Shown piece after piece: positions 1 to 8,589 of a stretch of 64,000 nucleotides of DNA. Origin of the DNA: Magnetospirillum gryphiswaldense MSR-1 v2. Its GTDB lineage: Bacteria; Pseudomonadota; Alphaproteobacteria; Rhodospirillales; Magnetospirillaceae. The position numbers and the translations under genes are program-made. Numbering within the stretch: the first letter of the stretch is position 1; every line of letters begins with the position of its first letter. The stretch covers positions 3,580,501 through 3,644,500 of the forward strand of contig NC_023065.1 in NCBI RefSeq assembly GCF_000513295.1, read 5' to 3'. The notes under the pieces were generated by a model. The model saw nothing but the letters and a program-made list of their open reading frames with translations, did no database searches and was not told where the DNA came from.

Positions 1-929
1 GCCAGATGCTTGACCTCGTTGGCGACCACGGCGAAACCCTTGCCGGCCTCGCCGGCGCGGGCCGCCTCGATGGTGGCGTTAAGCGCCAGCAGATTGGTTT
101 GGCTGGCGATCTCGGTGATCATCTTGACCACGTCGCCGATCTTTTGCGCGGCATCGGCCAGCCCTTGGATGGCATGGTCGGTTTCCGCCGCCACTTGCAC
201 CGTATCTTGGGCCATGTTGGCCGATTGCTGGATGCGTTCGGCCACTTCGCGGATACCAGACGACACCTGCTCGGCTGCCGCCGCCACCGATTCGACGCTG
301 GCCGAGGCATCCTCGGCGGCGCGGGCGACGGTGGACGACTGGTCGCTGGTCTGGTTGGCGATGTCGCGCATCTGCTGGGCAGTGGCTTCCAACTCGGTGG
401 CGGTGGCGGCCACCGCCTGGCTCATGTGCTTGATGGTGTTGCCGACGCCGGTGGCCTCGGTGACGAATTCCTTGGATTTGTTTTCCATGCTGGTCAACGC
501 ATCGTTGATCAGGCGGGCGTGGTCGGAAAACTCGCCGACCAGACCTTCCAGCAGGATATGACGGAAATAGCGGCCCTGGGCGGTCATAGCCATGGCGGCG
601 TCGGCTTCCTTGGTGAAAGCCTCGGTCAGGTCGAGCAGGCGGTTGATGGCGTGGTCCAGGTCGCCCAGCACCCCGGCTTCGCGGATGCCGATGACGCGGG
701 CATCCAGACGACCGGCGGCGGCCTGGGAAATGATCGCGGTGGCCCGGTGCACGGACGACCGGGTGCGCAGCACCATCAACAGGCAGAGCAAGGTGGCAGC
801 ACAGCTGATGGCGGCGAGAACGGCATTGAGAACCGAGCCCGACAACAGGCTGGCCACCAGCAAGATTGCGGCGGCGGCGGCGGCGGCGATGGCGGCCAGC
901 CAGGCCTTAGAGAGCGAAGACGAATTCAT
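1..929 (-). CDS. Methyl-accepting chemotaxis protein, C-terminal end cut by window edge
   Basis: This is a membrane chemotaxis transducer that would signal to CheA/CheW. Translating the minus strand from the ATG at 929 gives about 309 residues without a stop to the window edge. The N-terminus (about residues 8-55) is Ala/Leu/Val-rich and can form two membrane helices with almost no periplasmic loop. A HAMP-like linker follows, then the signalling domain, including the highly conserved stretch around '[20 protein letters not shown]' near the edge. Translation starts inside the preceding PAS gene, whose stop is at 907-909, so the two overlap by 23 bases and are probably coupled. There is no sensory domain in this ORF. 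The PAS protein next to it is the obvious input, as in Aer split over two genes. The true C-terminus lies outside the window. Confidence 0.9.
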   Translation of the reverse strand, partial: MNSSSLSKAWLAAIAAAAAAAILLVASLLSGSVLNAVLAAISCAATLLCLLMVLRTRSSVHRATAIISQAAAGRLDARVIGIREAGVLGDLDHAINRLLDLTEAFTKEADAAMAMTAQGRYFRHILLEGLVGEFSDHARLINDALTSMENKSKEFVTEATGVGNTIKHMSQAVAATATELEATAQQMRDIANQTSDQSSTVARAAEDASASVESVAAAAEQVSSGIREVAERIQQSANMAQDTVQVAAETDHAIQGLADAAQKIGDVVKMITEIASQTNLLALNATIEAARAGEAGKGFAVVANEVKHL

Positions 930-1431
930 CGTAGGGCACCCCCAGCGCCTGCAGCTTGTCGGTCAAGGCCTGATAGGCCGCTTCCATTCCCTTTTTGCGG
1001 TCTTGCGACGCGTTTTCGATGGCCGACAATTCGGCATACAGCGCTTCCGCCTTGGCCACCGCCTGACGGGTGGGCACCCGGCGGTTGGAGTGATAGCTGA
1101 CGATCTCGCCCGCAGCATTGAAGGTGGGGGTGACGTGGGCCAGAACCCAGTAATGGTCGCCGTTCTTGGAGCGGTTCACCACATAGGCGAAGCATTCCTT
1201 GCCCGAGGCGATGGTGTCCCACAATAGCTTGAATACGCACCGCGGCATGTCCGGGTGGCGGATGACATTGTGGGGCTGCCCCAGAACCTCGGCCTCGCTA
1301 TAGCCGGCCAGGCGCAGGAAAACCTCGTTGGCATAAATCAACCGGCCCTTCGGATCGGTCTTGCTGACGATGATCTCGTCAGTGCCGAAGGTGCGCTCGG
1401 TTCCAGTCAGTTTAACATCGCTTCGTGCCAT
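907..1431 (-). CDS. Aer-like PAS domain protein
   Basis: A 174-residue cytoplasmic protein, almost all of it one PAS fold (about residues 15-130). It has the start typical of Aer-type aerotaxis sensors ('[16 protein letters not shown]', '[19 protein letters not shown]'), which in that family binds FAD. The C-terminal 45 residues are helical and charged. There is no membrane segment or output domain. The downstream MCP begins inside the last 23 bases of this gene, which suggests translational coupling and a shared job in redox or energy taxis. FAD binding is inferred from the family. A stand-alone PAS protein with another partner is the alternative. Confidence 0.85.
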   Translation of the reverse strand: MARSDVKLTGTERTFGTDEIIVSKTDPKGRLIYANEVFLRLAGYSEAEVLGQPHNVIRHPDMPRCVFKLLWDTIASGKECFAYVVNRSKNGDHYWVLAHVTPTFNAAGEIVSYHSNRRVPTRQAVAKAEALYAELSAIENASQDRKKGMEAAYQALTDKLQALGVPYDEFVFAL

Positions 1432-1720
1432 ATCCCCCCCACGGGTCGGCTCGTTGATGACGGATCCCGCGAAGCACCGGTGGCCCTTCGCGAGGCGTTA
1501 ACATATAGAGGGAAGGAATTAAGCGATAATTAAAAATACTTATCCCGATATGGTTAATGCTCCGATATTAGCTTGCAAGTGGATCGACTGATACTATCGG
1601 CAACCATGGATTTTGGAATGTAGACGCTTGTTCACTTTAGATGCGCTCTAAAATTACTGCGCACAGAGCGTACGGCTAATTTTCTTGCGCTTTTCCCCGC
1701 TTTTAGCCAAAAGCCAGAGG
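1432..1720. promoter_or_regulatory. AT-rich divergent intergenic region with operator-like palindrome
   Basis: This 289-base gap separates the minus-strand PAS-MCP pair from rlmJ and is clearly AT-richer than its surroundings. It contains a perfect inverted repeat TTTAGA-TGCGC-TCTAAA at 1636-1652. A possible plus-strand promoter, TTGTTC (1628-1633) and TAAAAT (1649-1654) with a 15-base spacer, overlaps the repeat. The promoter is weak by consensus and is an inference; the repeat is directly visible. Confidence 0.4.
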
Positions 1721-2563
1721 ATGAATTACCGACACGCATACCACGCCGGCAATTTTGCCGACGTTCATAAGCATGCTGCCCTGGCGTTGATCCTGGAACA
1801 CCTGAAGCGCAAGGATGCCCCCTTCGCTTACATGGACAGCCATGCCGGCATCGGCGCCTATGATCTGGCTTCGGTGCAGGCGGAAAAAACCGGGGAATGG
1901 CAAGGCGGCATCGCCAAGGTGATGGCGGCGGCCAACCCGCCCGAGGAACTGGCGCCGTTCCTGGATGTGGTCCACCGGCTCAACCCCGATGGTGGTCTGC
2001 GCCATTATCCCGGCTCGCCCATGATCGCCGACCTGTTGGCGCGCCCTGCCGACCGCTTGGCCTTGTGCGAATTGCACCCCGAGGATTGCGCCCAATTGCG
2101 TGCCCGCTTCGCCGCTGATCGCCGGGTTGGCGTGCACCATCGGGATGGCTATGACGGCGTCAAGGCGTTGTTGCCGCCGCCGGAACGGCGCGGTCTGGTG
2201 CTGATCGACCCGCCCTTCGAGGTGCGCGACGAATTCGAACGCATGCGCAAGGGGTTGGTCCAGGCGATGAAGCGGTGGCCCACCGGGCTTTATGCCCTGT
2301 GGTATCCCATCAAGGCCCGCGCCGCCATCGACCGTTTTCATGCCGATCTGGCCATGCTGGGCCTGCCCAAGACCTTGGCGGCGGATATCTGGATCCGGGG
2401 CGGTGATGCGCCCGACCGTCTGAACGGCTGCGGTCTGGTGCTGATCAACCCACCGTGGAAGCTGGACGAGGCTCTGGGTCGGCTGATGCCGTGGTTGGCG
2501 ACGACCTTGGGCGAGGCCGACGCGTCATCGCGGCTGGATTGGATCGTAGCCGAAAAGAGCTAA
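1721..2563 (+). CDS. rlmJ: 23S rRNA (adenine(2030)-N6)-methyltransferase RlmJ
   Basis: A SAM-dependent methyltransferase that makes N6-methyladenosine at A2030 of 23S rRNA. The protein starts with the family signature MNYRHAYHAGNFADVHKH, and the catalytic motif DPPFE lies in 'GLVLIDPPFEVRDEF' at about residue 165. The length of 280 residues matches the E. coli enzyme. The reading frame is open upstream to a TTG at 1685, but the family N-terminus begins at the ATG at 1721, so that start was chosen. The stop overlaps the convergent cobC stop by four bases. Confidence 0.93.
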   Translation: MNYRHAYHAGNFADVHKHAALALILEHLKRKDAPFAYMDSHAGIGAYDLASVQAEKTGEWQGGIAKVMAAANPPEELAPFLDVVHRLNPDGGLRHYPGSPMIADLLARPADRLALCELHPEDCAQLRARFAADRRVGVHHRDGYDGVKALLPPPERRGLVLIDPPFEVRDEFERMRKGLVQAMKRWPTGLYALWYPIKARAAIDRFHADLAMLGLPKTLAADIWIRGGDAPDRLNGCGLVLINPPWKLDEALGRLMPWLATTLGEADASSRLDWIVAEKS

Positions 2564-3168
2564 ACCGCCGTTACATTGACGCATTCCACCCGCCAGCCAT
2601 CGGCGGTGGCGTCCAGGCGGGTCAGCGACAGCGGCTGGATGGCGAAGCGCAGCGCCTGGGCCGGGTCCAGACCCAAAGCCAGGGCCAGGGCGGCGCGGAT
2701 CGAGCCGGCATGGATGACGGCGACGATGTCGCGCCCGGCATGGGCCTGCGACAGCCGTTCCATCGCCGCTTTCACCCGCAGGCAGACTTGGGCGAAGCTT
2801 TCGCCGCCGGGCGGGGCGGTATGGGCGGGATCGCGCCAGAAATCGGGCAGTTCCGGCTCTTTCGCCGTCTCCAGATCGGCCCAGGACCGGCCTTGCCAGC
2901 GTCCGAAGCTTTGTTCGATCAAATCCGGTTCGATCAGGGGCGGCGGCAATACCATGCCGGCGGCCTCCAGTGCCCCCGAGGTCTGGCGGCAGCGCATCAG
3001 GCCGCTTTCCACCAACACCGCATGCGACGGCACCCGCTGGGCCAGTTGGCGGAAATCGTCGTCGTCGGACACATCGCAGGCGACGTCCAATTGACCGTGG
3101 ATGCGACCATGGGGACAGGGCACGGGACCATGGCGGACCAGCCACCAGCGGGCGAAAGAGGCGTTCAT
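2560..3168 (-). CDS. cobC: Histidine phosphatase, probable alpha-ribazole phosphatase CobC
   Basis: A phosphoglycerate-mutase-like phosphatase of about 202 residues. The RHG motif ('WLVRHGPV') is near the N-terminus and the second active-site histidine is in 'VAVIHAGSIRAAL'. In cobalamin assembly CobC removes the 5'-phosphate from alpha-ribazole phosphate or adenosylcobalamin phosphate. The specific role is assigned from context. Its ATG at 3166-3168 overlaps the cobS stop in an ATGA arrangement, so the two are translationally coupled, and cobT lies just beyond. An in-frame TTG six bases upstream is possible but unnecessary. Confidence 0.8.
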   Translation of the reverse strand: MNASFARWWLVRHGPVPCPHGRIHGQLDVACDVSDDDDFRQLAQRVPSHAVLVESGLMRCRQTSGALEAAGMVLPPPLIEPDLIEQSFGRWQGRSWADLETAKEPELPDFWRDPAHTAPPGGESFAQVCLRVKAAMERLSQAHAGRDIVAVIHAGSIRAALALALGLDPAQALRFAIQPLSLTRLDATADGWRVECVNVTAV

Positions 3169-3953
3169 GACCAATATCCGGCAAGAGCGATGAAAATGGC
3201 GATTTCGGCCAATTGCTGGGCCGCCCCCAGTATATCGCCGGTGAAGCCGCCGAAACAGCGCCGGGCCAGCCAGGCGATCAGACCCGCGCCGACAAGGGCG
3301 GCGACGATGGCCGGGGCGGCACCCAGGCCGGTGGCGATGGCGGCGATGATCGAGCCCAGCACCAGGGCGGTGGCGGCGATGCCGGCATGGGGCAAGCCGG
3401 CGCCGGCGCCCAGGCCGTCGGCGCGGGCCGGTGGCAGGATCTGCATGATCGCCGGCACGGTCGCCCGCGACAGCGCTGCCGCCGCGATCATGGCGCCCAG
3501 ACCGGCCAGGGCGGTGGGGGCGGCGGCCAGGGCCGTGGCGCGCAAGGCGACGGAAAAGACCAAGGCGGCGACGCCATAGGCACCCGAGCGCGAATCGCGC
3601 ATCACCTCCAGCCGCTTTTCCCGTCCACCACGCGCCCCCAGGCCATCGGCGGTGTCGGCCAGGCCGTCTTCATGCAAGGCGCCGGTAACCATGAGGGTGG
3701 CAAGCAAAGCCAGCAAAGCTGCCAGCAAGGGCGGCAACAGGGTGTGGCCGACAACGAAGACCGCGCCGCCGATCAGCCCGATCACTGCCCCGGCCAGCGG
3801 AAACAGACGCATGGAGCGGGCCAGGGCGCCGGGGACGTAGGCGCCGGTATCGGGCAGTGGCAGCCGGGTGAGGAAGGCCAAGGCCAGATGGGCGTCGGCA
3901 ACAACGCCGCGCCAGCCGGCAACGGGGTGGGTGGGGTCGGTCACTTCATTCAT
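3165..3953 (-). CDS. cobS: Adenosylcobinamide-GDP ribazoletransferase CobS
   Basis: An inner-membrane cobalamin synthase that joins adenosylcobinamide-GDP with alpha-ribazole (phosphate) in the last steps of the nucleotide-loop pathway. The 262-residue protein has the family signature 'GALHEDGLADTADGLGARG' at about residue 92, followed by 'RLEVMRDSRSGAYG' and several Ala/Leu-rich membrane helices. Length and order are typical. It is coupled to cobC by an ATGA overlap and diverges from cobT, with only about 75 bases between their starts. That is too short for a cobalamin riboswitch. Confidence 0.95.
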   Translation of the reverse strand: MNEVTDPTHPVAGWRGVVADAHLALAFLTRLPLPDTGAYVPGALARSMRLFPLAGAVIGLIGGAVFVVGHTLLPPLLAALLALLATLMVTGALHEDGLADTADGLGARGGREKRLEVMRDSRSGAYGVAALVFSVALRATALAAAPTALAGLGAMIAAAALSRATVPAIMQILPPARADGLGAGAGLPHAGIAATALVLGSIIAAIATGLGAAPAIVAALVGAGLIAWLARRCFGGFTGDILGAAQQLAEIAIFIALAGYWS

Positions 3954-4028
3954 CTTTGATGACGCCGAGGAATGGATGGTTTATAGGACGAGGCACCGCG
4001 CCCGCGCAATATGTTGTGGAGAATACCC

Positions 4029-5039
4029 TTGAATACGTCCATTTCTAGTGTGTTGCAGCTTCGGGAAATTCTGGCGGCGTTGCCGGGCGAGGATGGTGGG
4101 GCGGTGGCCGCCTGGGCCGCGCGTGAGCCGCAATTGACCAAGCCGCCGGGGTCGCTGGGCCGGCTCGAGGATCTGGGGCGCTGGCTGTCGGCGTGGCAGG
4201 GACAGCATCCGCCGCGTCTGAACAAGGTGGTGGCCCGGGTTTTCGCCGGCAATCACGGCGTTGCCGCCTTGGGCGTGTCGGCGTTTCCGCCGGAAGTGAC
4301 GGTGCAGATGGTCGCCAATTTCCGCCATGGCGGTGCGGCCATCAACCAGTTGTGCACCACCTTCGGCACTGAATTAGAGGTGATCGAGCTTGAGCTTGAC
4401 CGCCCCACCGCCGATTTCACCCAAGGCCCGGCCATGAACGAGGCCGAGTTCATCCAGGCGTTCCAGGCCGGAATGGATGCGGTGCCGGCGGATGCCGATC
4501 TGCTGTGTATCGGCGAAATGGGCATCGCCAACACCACCGCGGCGGCGGCCATCCCCTGCGCCCTTTATGGCGGCGAGGCCGGGTTGTGGACCGGGCGCGG
4601 CACCGGCATCGACGGCGCTGGCCTCGACCGCAAGACCCAGGTGGTGGCCGCCGGGGTGGCCCGTCATGGCGGACAACAGGGTCTGGATATCCTGCGCTGT
4701 TTGGGCGGGCGCGAACTGGCGGCCATGGCCGGTGCGGTGGTGGCGGCCCGTCTGAAGCGGGTGCCGGTGCTGCTGGACGGCTATGTGTGCACCGCCGCCG
4801 TGGCACCCTTGCAGGCGGAGTTCCCCGGCGCCTTGGACCATTGCGTCGTCGCCCATGCCTCGGCCGAGCCGGGCCACCGCCGTTTGATGGCGGAACTGGG
4901 CAAGCAGCCTTTGTTCGATCTGGGCATGCGCCTGGGCGAGGCTTCGGGTGCTGCCCTGGCGGTGGGGGTGGTGCGCGCCGCCCTGGCCTGTCACACCGGC
5001 ATGGCCACCTTCGCCGAAGCCGGGGTCAGCGGCGGCTAA
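4029..5039 (+). CDS. cobT: Nicotinate-nucleotide-dimethylbenzimidazole phosphoribosyltransferase
   Basis: Makes alpha-ribazole 5'-phosphate from nicotinate mononucleotide and 5,6-dimethylbenzimidazole (called CobU in the Pseudomonas nomenclature). Recognised from 'EPQLTKPPGSLGRLEDLGRW' near the N-terminus, 'RVFAGNHGVAALGVSAFP', 'GEMGIANTT' and the C-terminal 'LGEASGAALA', which carries the catalytic glutamate. About 336 residues, the normal size. I chose the TTG at 4029 because GTGGAG lies seven bases upstream. The alternative ATG at 4011 adds six residues and lacks a good ribosome binding site. It is divergent from cobS-cobC, so the lower-ligand genes are grouped. Confidence 0.92.
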   Translation: MNTSISSVLQLREILAALPGEDGGAVAAWAAREPQLTKPPGSLGRLEDLGRWLSAWQGQHPPRLNKVVARVFAGNHGVAALGVSAFPPEVTVQMVANFRHGGAAINQLCTTFGTELEVIELELDRPTADFTQGPAMNEAEFIQAFQAGMDAVPADADLLCIGEMGIANTTAAAAIPCALYGGEAGLWTGRGTGIDGAGLDRKTQVVAAGVARHGGQQGLDILRCLGGRELAAMAGAVVAARLKRVPVLLDGYVCTAAVAPLQAEFPGALDHCVVAHASAEPGHRRLMAELGKQPLFDLGMRLGEASGAALAVGVVRAALACHTGMATFAEAGVSGG

Positions 5040-5146
5040 GTCCGCCGTCTGTGAACGGCCATCCACACCCCGCCGTCCAGCGCTGGACATCTGGTTCACG
5101 CCGGGCAAACCTTGGTGATGTGCCGATGGGCAGGGTGGGGGTGGAT

Positions 5147-6166
5147 ATGGTCAGGACGGTTGCACTGCTTTTGTCGCTGCTGGTGCTGGCGGCTTGCGAG
5201 ACGGTTCCCATCACCGGGCGTCAGCAGATCAATCTTTACGGCGATCAGGAATTGTCGACCATGGCGGCGCGGGAATACCGCGACATCATCAGGGAAAGTA
5301 CCGTCATCCGTACCGGCGCCAAGGCACAGCAGGTGCAGAAGGTCGGCGCCAAGATCAAGGATGCCGTCACCCAATATTTCCGTCAGAACGGCGAGGAAGC
5401 CCGGATCAGCGGCTATCGCTGGGAATTCAATCTGCTGGATGAGGACGAGGTCAATGCCTTTTGCCTCCCCGGCGGCAAGGTGGCCATCTATTCCGGCATC
5501 ATGGACGTGACCCAAAGCGAAGCCGGTCTGGCGGTGGTCGTCGGCCACGAAGTGGCTCACGCCATCGCCAATCACGGCAATGAACGGATGAGTCAGTCCT
5601 TGTTGCTGGAGGTGACGGGGGCGGCCCTCAGCATTGCCCTGGCCGGCGACGATCCGGCGGCGCAAGAGGTATTTTCCATGGCCTTCGGCATCGGGACATC
5701 CCTGGCGGTGGCGCTGCCGTTCAGCCGCATGCATGAAAGCGAGGCGGATCGGTTGGGCCTGATCTTCATGGCCATGGCCGGATATGATCCGCATGAAGCA
5801 CCGCGTTTCTGGGGTCGCATGGCGGCGGCCAACGATAATGACGGGACGCCGGAATTTCTGAGCACGCACCCCTCCGACCAGACCCGGATCGCCGATCTGC
5901 AAAGCGAGATCGCCGAGGCCATGCGCTATTATCGCGGCGGCTCGGGCGTGCCGCCCTCGGGATCGGCCAACAGCCGTTCGCAAAGCCGGGCCGAGGTCAG
6001 CCCCAACCGGCCCGAGCGAAAAGCCTCACAGGATGAGGAAGAGGACAGCGCCGACAATGATGCGGACGACGACATGGACGATGACGACGGTCCATCGGCC
6101 GGAATCGTGGTCAACAAGGTGACCGGGTCCAGCAAGAAAGCCCGTGCGGCGAAAAATCGACACTGA
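5147..6166 (+). CDS. M48-family periplasmic metalloprotease, lipoprotein
   Basis: A Zn-dependent peptidase of the Oma1/LoiP/BepA type, 339 residues. The N-terminus MVRTVALLLSLLVLAAC is a lipoprotein signal with a lipobox cysteine, so the enzyme should be membrane-anchored in the periplasm. The catalytic HExxH is in 'VVVGHEVAHAIANHGNERMS', and the third ligand glutamate is probably in 'HESEADRLGL'. After the peptidase domain comes a low-complexity tail rich in Ser/Arg and then Asp/Glu (about residues 265-325) of unknown use. The frame stays open upstream through cobT, but the ATG at 5147 gives the signal peptide and has a G-rich ribosome binding site before it. Likely role: quality control of envelope proteins. 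Confidence 0.9.
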   Translation: MVRTVALLLSLLVLAACETVPITGRQQINLYGDQELSTMAAREYRDIIRESTVIRTGAKAQQVQKVGAKIKDAVTQYFRQNGEEARISGYRWEFNLLDEDEVNAFCLPGGKVAIYSGIMDVTQSEAGLAVVVGHEVAHAIANHGNERMSQSLLLEVTGAALSIALAGDDPAAQEVFSMAFGIGTSLAVALPFSRMHESEADRLGLIFMAMAGYDPHEAPRFWGRMAAANDNDGTPEFLSTHPSDQTRIADLQSEIAEAMRYYRGGSGVPPSGSANSRSQSRAEVSPNRPERKASQDEEEDSADNDADDDMDDDDGPSAGIVVNKVTGSSKKARAAKNRH

Positions 6167-6177
6167 TTATGACAATC

Positions 6178-6206
6178 GCCATGCGGGACGATATAGCCCG
6201 CATGGC
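6178..6206. terminator. Convergent hairpin between M48 protease and thyX
   Basis: Perfect inverted repeat GCCATGCGGG / CCCGCATGGC with a nine-base AT-rich loop, placed between two converging genes. No T-run follows on either strand. It may act as a Rho-assisted or mRNA-stabilising end rather than a classical intrinsic terminator. Confidence 0.5.
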
Positions 6207-6214
6207 TGTGCCGA

Positions 6215-7150
6215 TCAGCAGCCGAAGCGGTCCTTGAACTCGCGGATCTCGCGCTTGGTCAGGCCATAGCGTTCGGCATCGGCCATACTCGCCTTGCCGG
6301 CCAGCAGGTCGCGTACCAAGCCGAGCTCCATGCGCGACAAGCGCCCGGCTTCCAATTGATAATCGCGGAAGGCCTCGGTGGTTACCGGCACCCAATCGGC
6401 CATGATCGCCAGCATCTTTTCCGCATAGACGCGGATTTCGTACTGGGCGTGCGGGTCGGCGCGCAGACGCAGGAAGTGCATCAGATTATGCAGGTTGGTC
6501 TGCCAGTACATCTGGGTATAGGTGGATAAAGGCAGGCCGATGCGGGCCAGTTCGCGGGCGATGCCGTCACGGTCCTCGTCGATGGCGTTGCCGTCTTCAT
6601 CGGCATTCAGCAAGTTGTGATAGGTGCTGAAATTGCGTTGGGCGTCTTCCTTCAGGATGCGCAGCACCTCGGCCGCCTGTTCGGCGGTCAGGGAATCGCC
6701 GCGGCCTTGCTTGTTGTCCTTGGACTGCACCGCCAACAGGTGCGGCTCGGGCATGTAGAATTCGTCGGGCAGGATGGAATAGCGGGCGGAATATTCGTTC
6801 AAGCTGGCGGTGCGGTGGCGCACCCATTGGCGCATGACGAAGATGGGCAGCTTGACGTGCAGCTTGATGACGCAGCCCTCGAACGGGCTGGTGTGCAGGT
6901 GGCGCATCAGATAGCGCAACAGCGCCCGGTCGTCGGATACCCCCTTGGTGCCCTTGCCATAGCTCATCCGCGCCATTTGCAGGATCGAGACGTCGTCGCC
7001 CATGTAATCCTTGACGGCGATGAAGCCGTGATCGAGCACCGGATGATAGACGTTGACGTGGCCTTCCATGCCCTCGGCCACCGGACGGAAGGTGGTGGCG
7101 CTTTCACGCGTCGGCGCGTCGGGGTGTTGGGGGAGCGGCTTGTCGGACAT
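6215..7150 (-). CDS. thyX: Flavin-dependent thymidylate synthase ThyX
   Basis: Makes dTMP from dUMP using methylene-tetrahydrofolate, NADPH and FAD, replacing the classical ThyA. The ThyX motif [15 protein letters not shown] is present at about residue 118, with '[10 protein letters not shown]' after it and the C-terminal '[21 protein letters not shown]'. At 311 residues it is of the longer alphaproteobacterial type. The start ATG is preceded by GGAGAAG. It is last in a same-strand row with the CNBD and RatA-like genes. Confidence 0.96.
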   Translation of the reverse strand: MSDKPLPQHPDAPTRESATTFRPVAEGMEGHVNVYHPVLDHGFIAVKDYMGDDVSILQMARMSYGKGTKGVSDDRALLRYLMRHLHTSPFEGCVIKLHVKLPIFVMRQWVRHRTASLNEYSARYSILPDEFYMPEPHLLAVQSKDNKQGRGDSLTAEQAAEVLRILKEDAQRNFSTYHNLLNADEDGNAIDEDRDGIARELARIGLPLSTYTQMYWQTNLHNLMHFLRLRADPHAQYEIRVYAEKMLAIMADWVPVTTEAFRDYQLEAGRLSRMELGLVRDLLAGKASMADAERYGLTKREIREFKDRFGC

Positions 7151-7165
7151 GGTCTTCTCCGGTGG

Positions 7166-7591
7166 TCAGGCGCCGTACAGGGCATTGGCCCGCTGGCGGA
7201 ACTGGCTGACGATGCGGCGTTCTACCTCGGGCATGGCGAAACCGGCAAGGCCTTGCAGCAACGGGGACGCCAACGCGATCTGGTATTGGGCTTTAACATG
7301 GCCGTCGGCGAAGGTCCATTCCAGGCGAAAGGCCGTGAACGGGCCGTCATCGCCGGTGATGGTCAGGCATTCGGGGGCTTGGGCCACGGCTCGGGTGGTG
7401 AAGCGCAGATCGACGGGGCCGGCGCCGAAATGATTTTCCACCATTGTCGCGTCGCCATCCTGACCGATCACCCGGGCCGCGCGGCACCAGGGGATGAAAT
7501 GGGGATAGCTTTCGATGTCGGCGGCGATGTCGAACAATTGTCGCGCGGTCAGATGCGGGAAATCCACGCGGAACCGACCGCTCAAGCCCAT
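7166..7591 (-). CDS. COQ10/RatA-like START-domain protein
   Basis: A 141-residue single-domain SRPBCC/START-fold protein. The N-terminal 'LFDIAADIESYPHFIPWCRAA' and the closing 'ERRIVSQFRQRANALYG' are typical of the family holding mitochondrial Coq10 and bacterial RatA (YfjG). Coq10-type members bind ubiquinone and help its use in respiration; RatA was described as a ribosome-association inhibitor. In an alphaproteobacterium the quinone-binding role is the more likely one. The gene starts two bases after the CNBD gene ends and is followed 15 bases later by thyX, so the three are probably co-transcribed. Confidence 0.82.
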   Translation of the reverse strand: MGLSGRFRVDFPHLTARQLFDIAADIESYPHFIPWCRAARVIGQDGDATMVENHFGAGPVDLRFTTRAVAQAPECLTITGDDGPFTAFRLEWTFADGHVKAQYQIALASPLLQGLAGFAMPEVERRIVSQFRQRANALYGA

Positions 7592-7593
7592 GA

Positions 7594-7944
7594 TCAGCGG
7601 GTCAGGTTGCGGATATTGCGGACAAAGATGTTCAGCAGGCCACGGATGAAGGGGTCGGCCTTGGCCAGCTTCTCGCGGAAGGAATCGCGGCCGATGATGA
7701 CGACGGAGACGTCGGTCAGCGCCTTGGCGGTGGCCATGCGCGGCTGGTCATCGACCAGGGCCATCTCGCCGAACAGCTCGCCTTTGTTGAGAGTGGCCAA
7801 AACCAGGCCGTGCTTGGAAATCTCGACCGATCCTTCCTGGATCAAATAGGCGCGATCCCCGGAATCACCCTCGCCGAAAACCTTCTGGCCCGCATAAAAA
7901 ACTTTGCGTTCCAGGACTTTACCTTTTTCCATGGAAGCCCCCAT
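7594..7944 (-). CDS. Small cyclic nucleotide-binding domain protein
   Basis: A 116-residue protein consisting of one CRP-type cNMP-binding beta-barrel and no DNA-binding or catalytic domain. The phosphate-binding cassette 'GELFGEMALVDDQPRMAT' is intact, including the expected Glu and Arg, so cAMP or cGMP binding is likely. The C-terminal helix is 'FIRGLLNIFVRNIRNLT'. It may act by interacting with a partner. Start choice is open: an ATG 12 bases downstream has a better GGGGGC ribosome binding site. It heads the CNBD-RatA-thyX row. Confidence 0.82.
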   Translation of the reverse strand: MGASMEKGKVLERKVFYAGQKVFGEGDSGDRAYLIQEGSVEISKHGLVLATLNKGELFGEMALVDDQPRMATAKALTDVSVVIIGRDSFREKLAKADPFIRGLLNIFVRNIRNLTR

Positions 7945-8078
7945 GACCCACTATGGTTTTAAGATTAGGCACAGATGCTGTCCTTGTCACCCCCTGACGA
8001 GGGATTAATTCTTCGGCGCAATCGACAGTACCGCCCAGAACGGCCTAGACTGCCATCAAATCGTACGGAGTTTCGCCC

Positions 8079-8585
8079 TTGTCGGCTTCCTCGACCATAA
8101 AGGACAGCGTGCGCGACCGCTTGTTGCACCGGTTGCGGGCATTGATGGCCCGCACCGTCGCCAATGGTGCTTCGCCCGATGAGGAATTGGTGGCGGCGCG
8201 CATGGTGGCCAAATCCATCGCCCAATTGGACGGTACCGCCCCGCCGGCAGCGGAAGCGCCGCCGCCGCCCAATTGGGCTCAGGCCGAGCGGGATTCACGC
8301 GAGTACCAGCAATTGCTGGAGAAAAACACCACGGAAACCCTGTTGAAGAACGCGGTGCAGGAACTGGCGCTCGAGCAGATCAATCGGGTGGCACCGCCAC
8401 GGCGGCGGCAGCCGGGGGAATATCTGGAGCGGGTCGGGATCCACGATCTGCTCGACGCCCATCTGGGCATGGCGCTGGCGGTGGGCGGCAACCGGCTGGC
8501 CCGCGACATCCTGGCCCGGACCATCGACGAACTGGTCTATGACGGCCAGTTGCCGTCGCACCTGGATATCCCCGCCGGGCGGTGA
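8079..8585 (+). CDS. Conserved protein with N-terminal DUF2786-like segment
   Basis: A 168-residue soluble protein. Residues 8-47 ('RLLHRLRALMARTVANGASP', then 'EELVAARMVAKSIAQ') resemble the DUF2786 helical pair. A Pro/Ala linker follows, then a conserved-looking C-terminal helical part ('YLERVGIHDLLDAHLGMALA'). There is no known catalytic motif, signal peptide or membrane segment. The start is a TTG placed eight bases after ACGGAG; no better start exists. It diverges from the CNBD gene and converges on the DUF4139 gene, so context says little about function. Confidence 0.72.
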   Translation: MSASSTIKDSVRDRLLHRLRALMARTVANGASPDEELVAARMVAKSIAQLDGTAPPAAEAPPPPNWAQAERDSREYQQLLEKNTTETLLKNAVQELALEQINRVAPPRRRQPGEYLERVGIHDLLDAHLGMALAVGGNRLARDILARTIDELVYDGQLPSHLDIPAGR

Positions 8586-8589
8586 GGGA

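Noticed and set aside
3954-4028. Cobalamin riboswitch before cobT or cobS
   Set aside because: The divergent gap is only about 75 bases, too short for the aptamer, and no B12-box-like sequence is seen.
4505-5146. N-terminal extension of the M48 protease through cobT
   Set aside because: It is the out-of-frame shadow of cobT; the lipoprotein signal begins at 5147.
6178-6206. Classical intrinsic terminator between the M48 gene and thyX
   Set aside because: The stem is perfect but there is no T-run on either strand, so it is listed only as a hairpin of uncertain effect.
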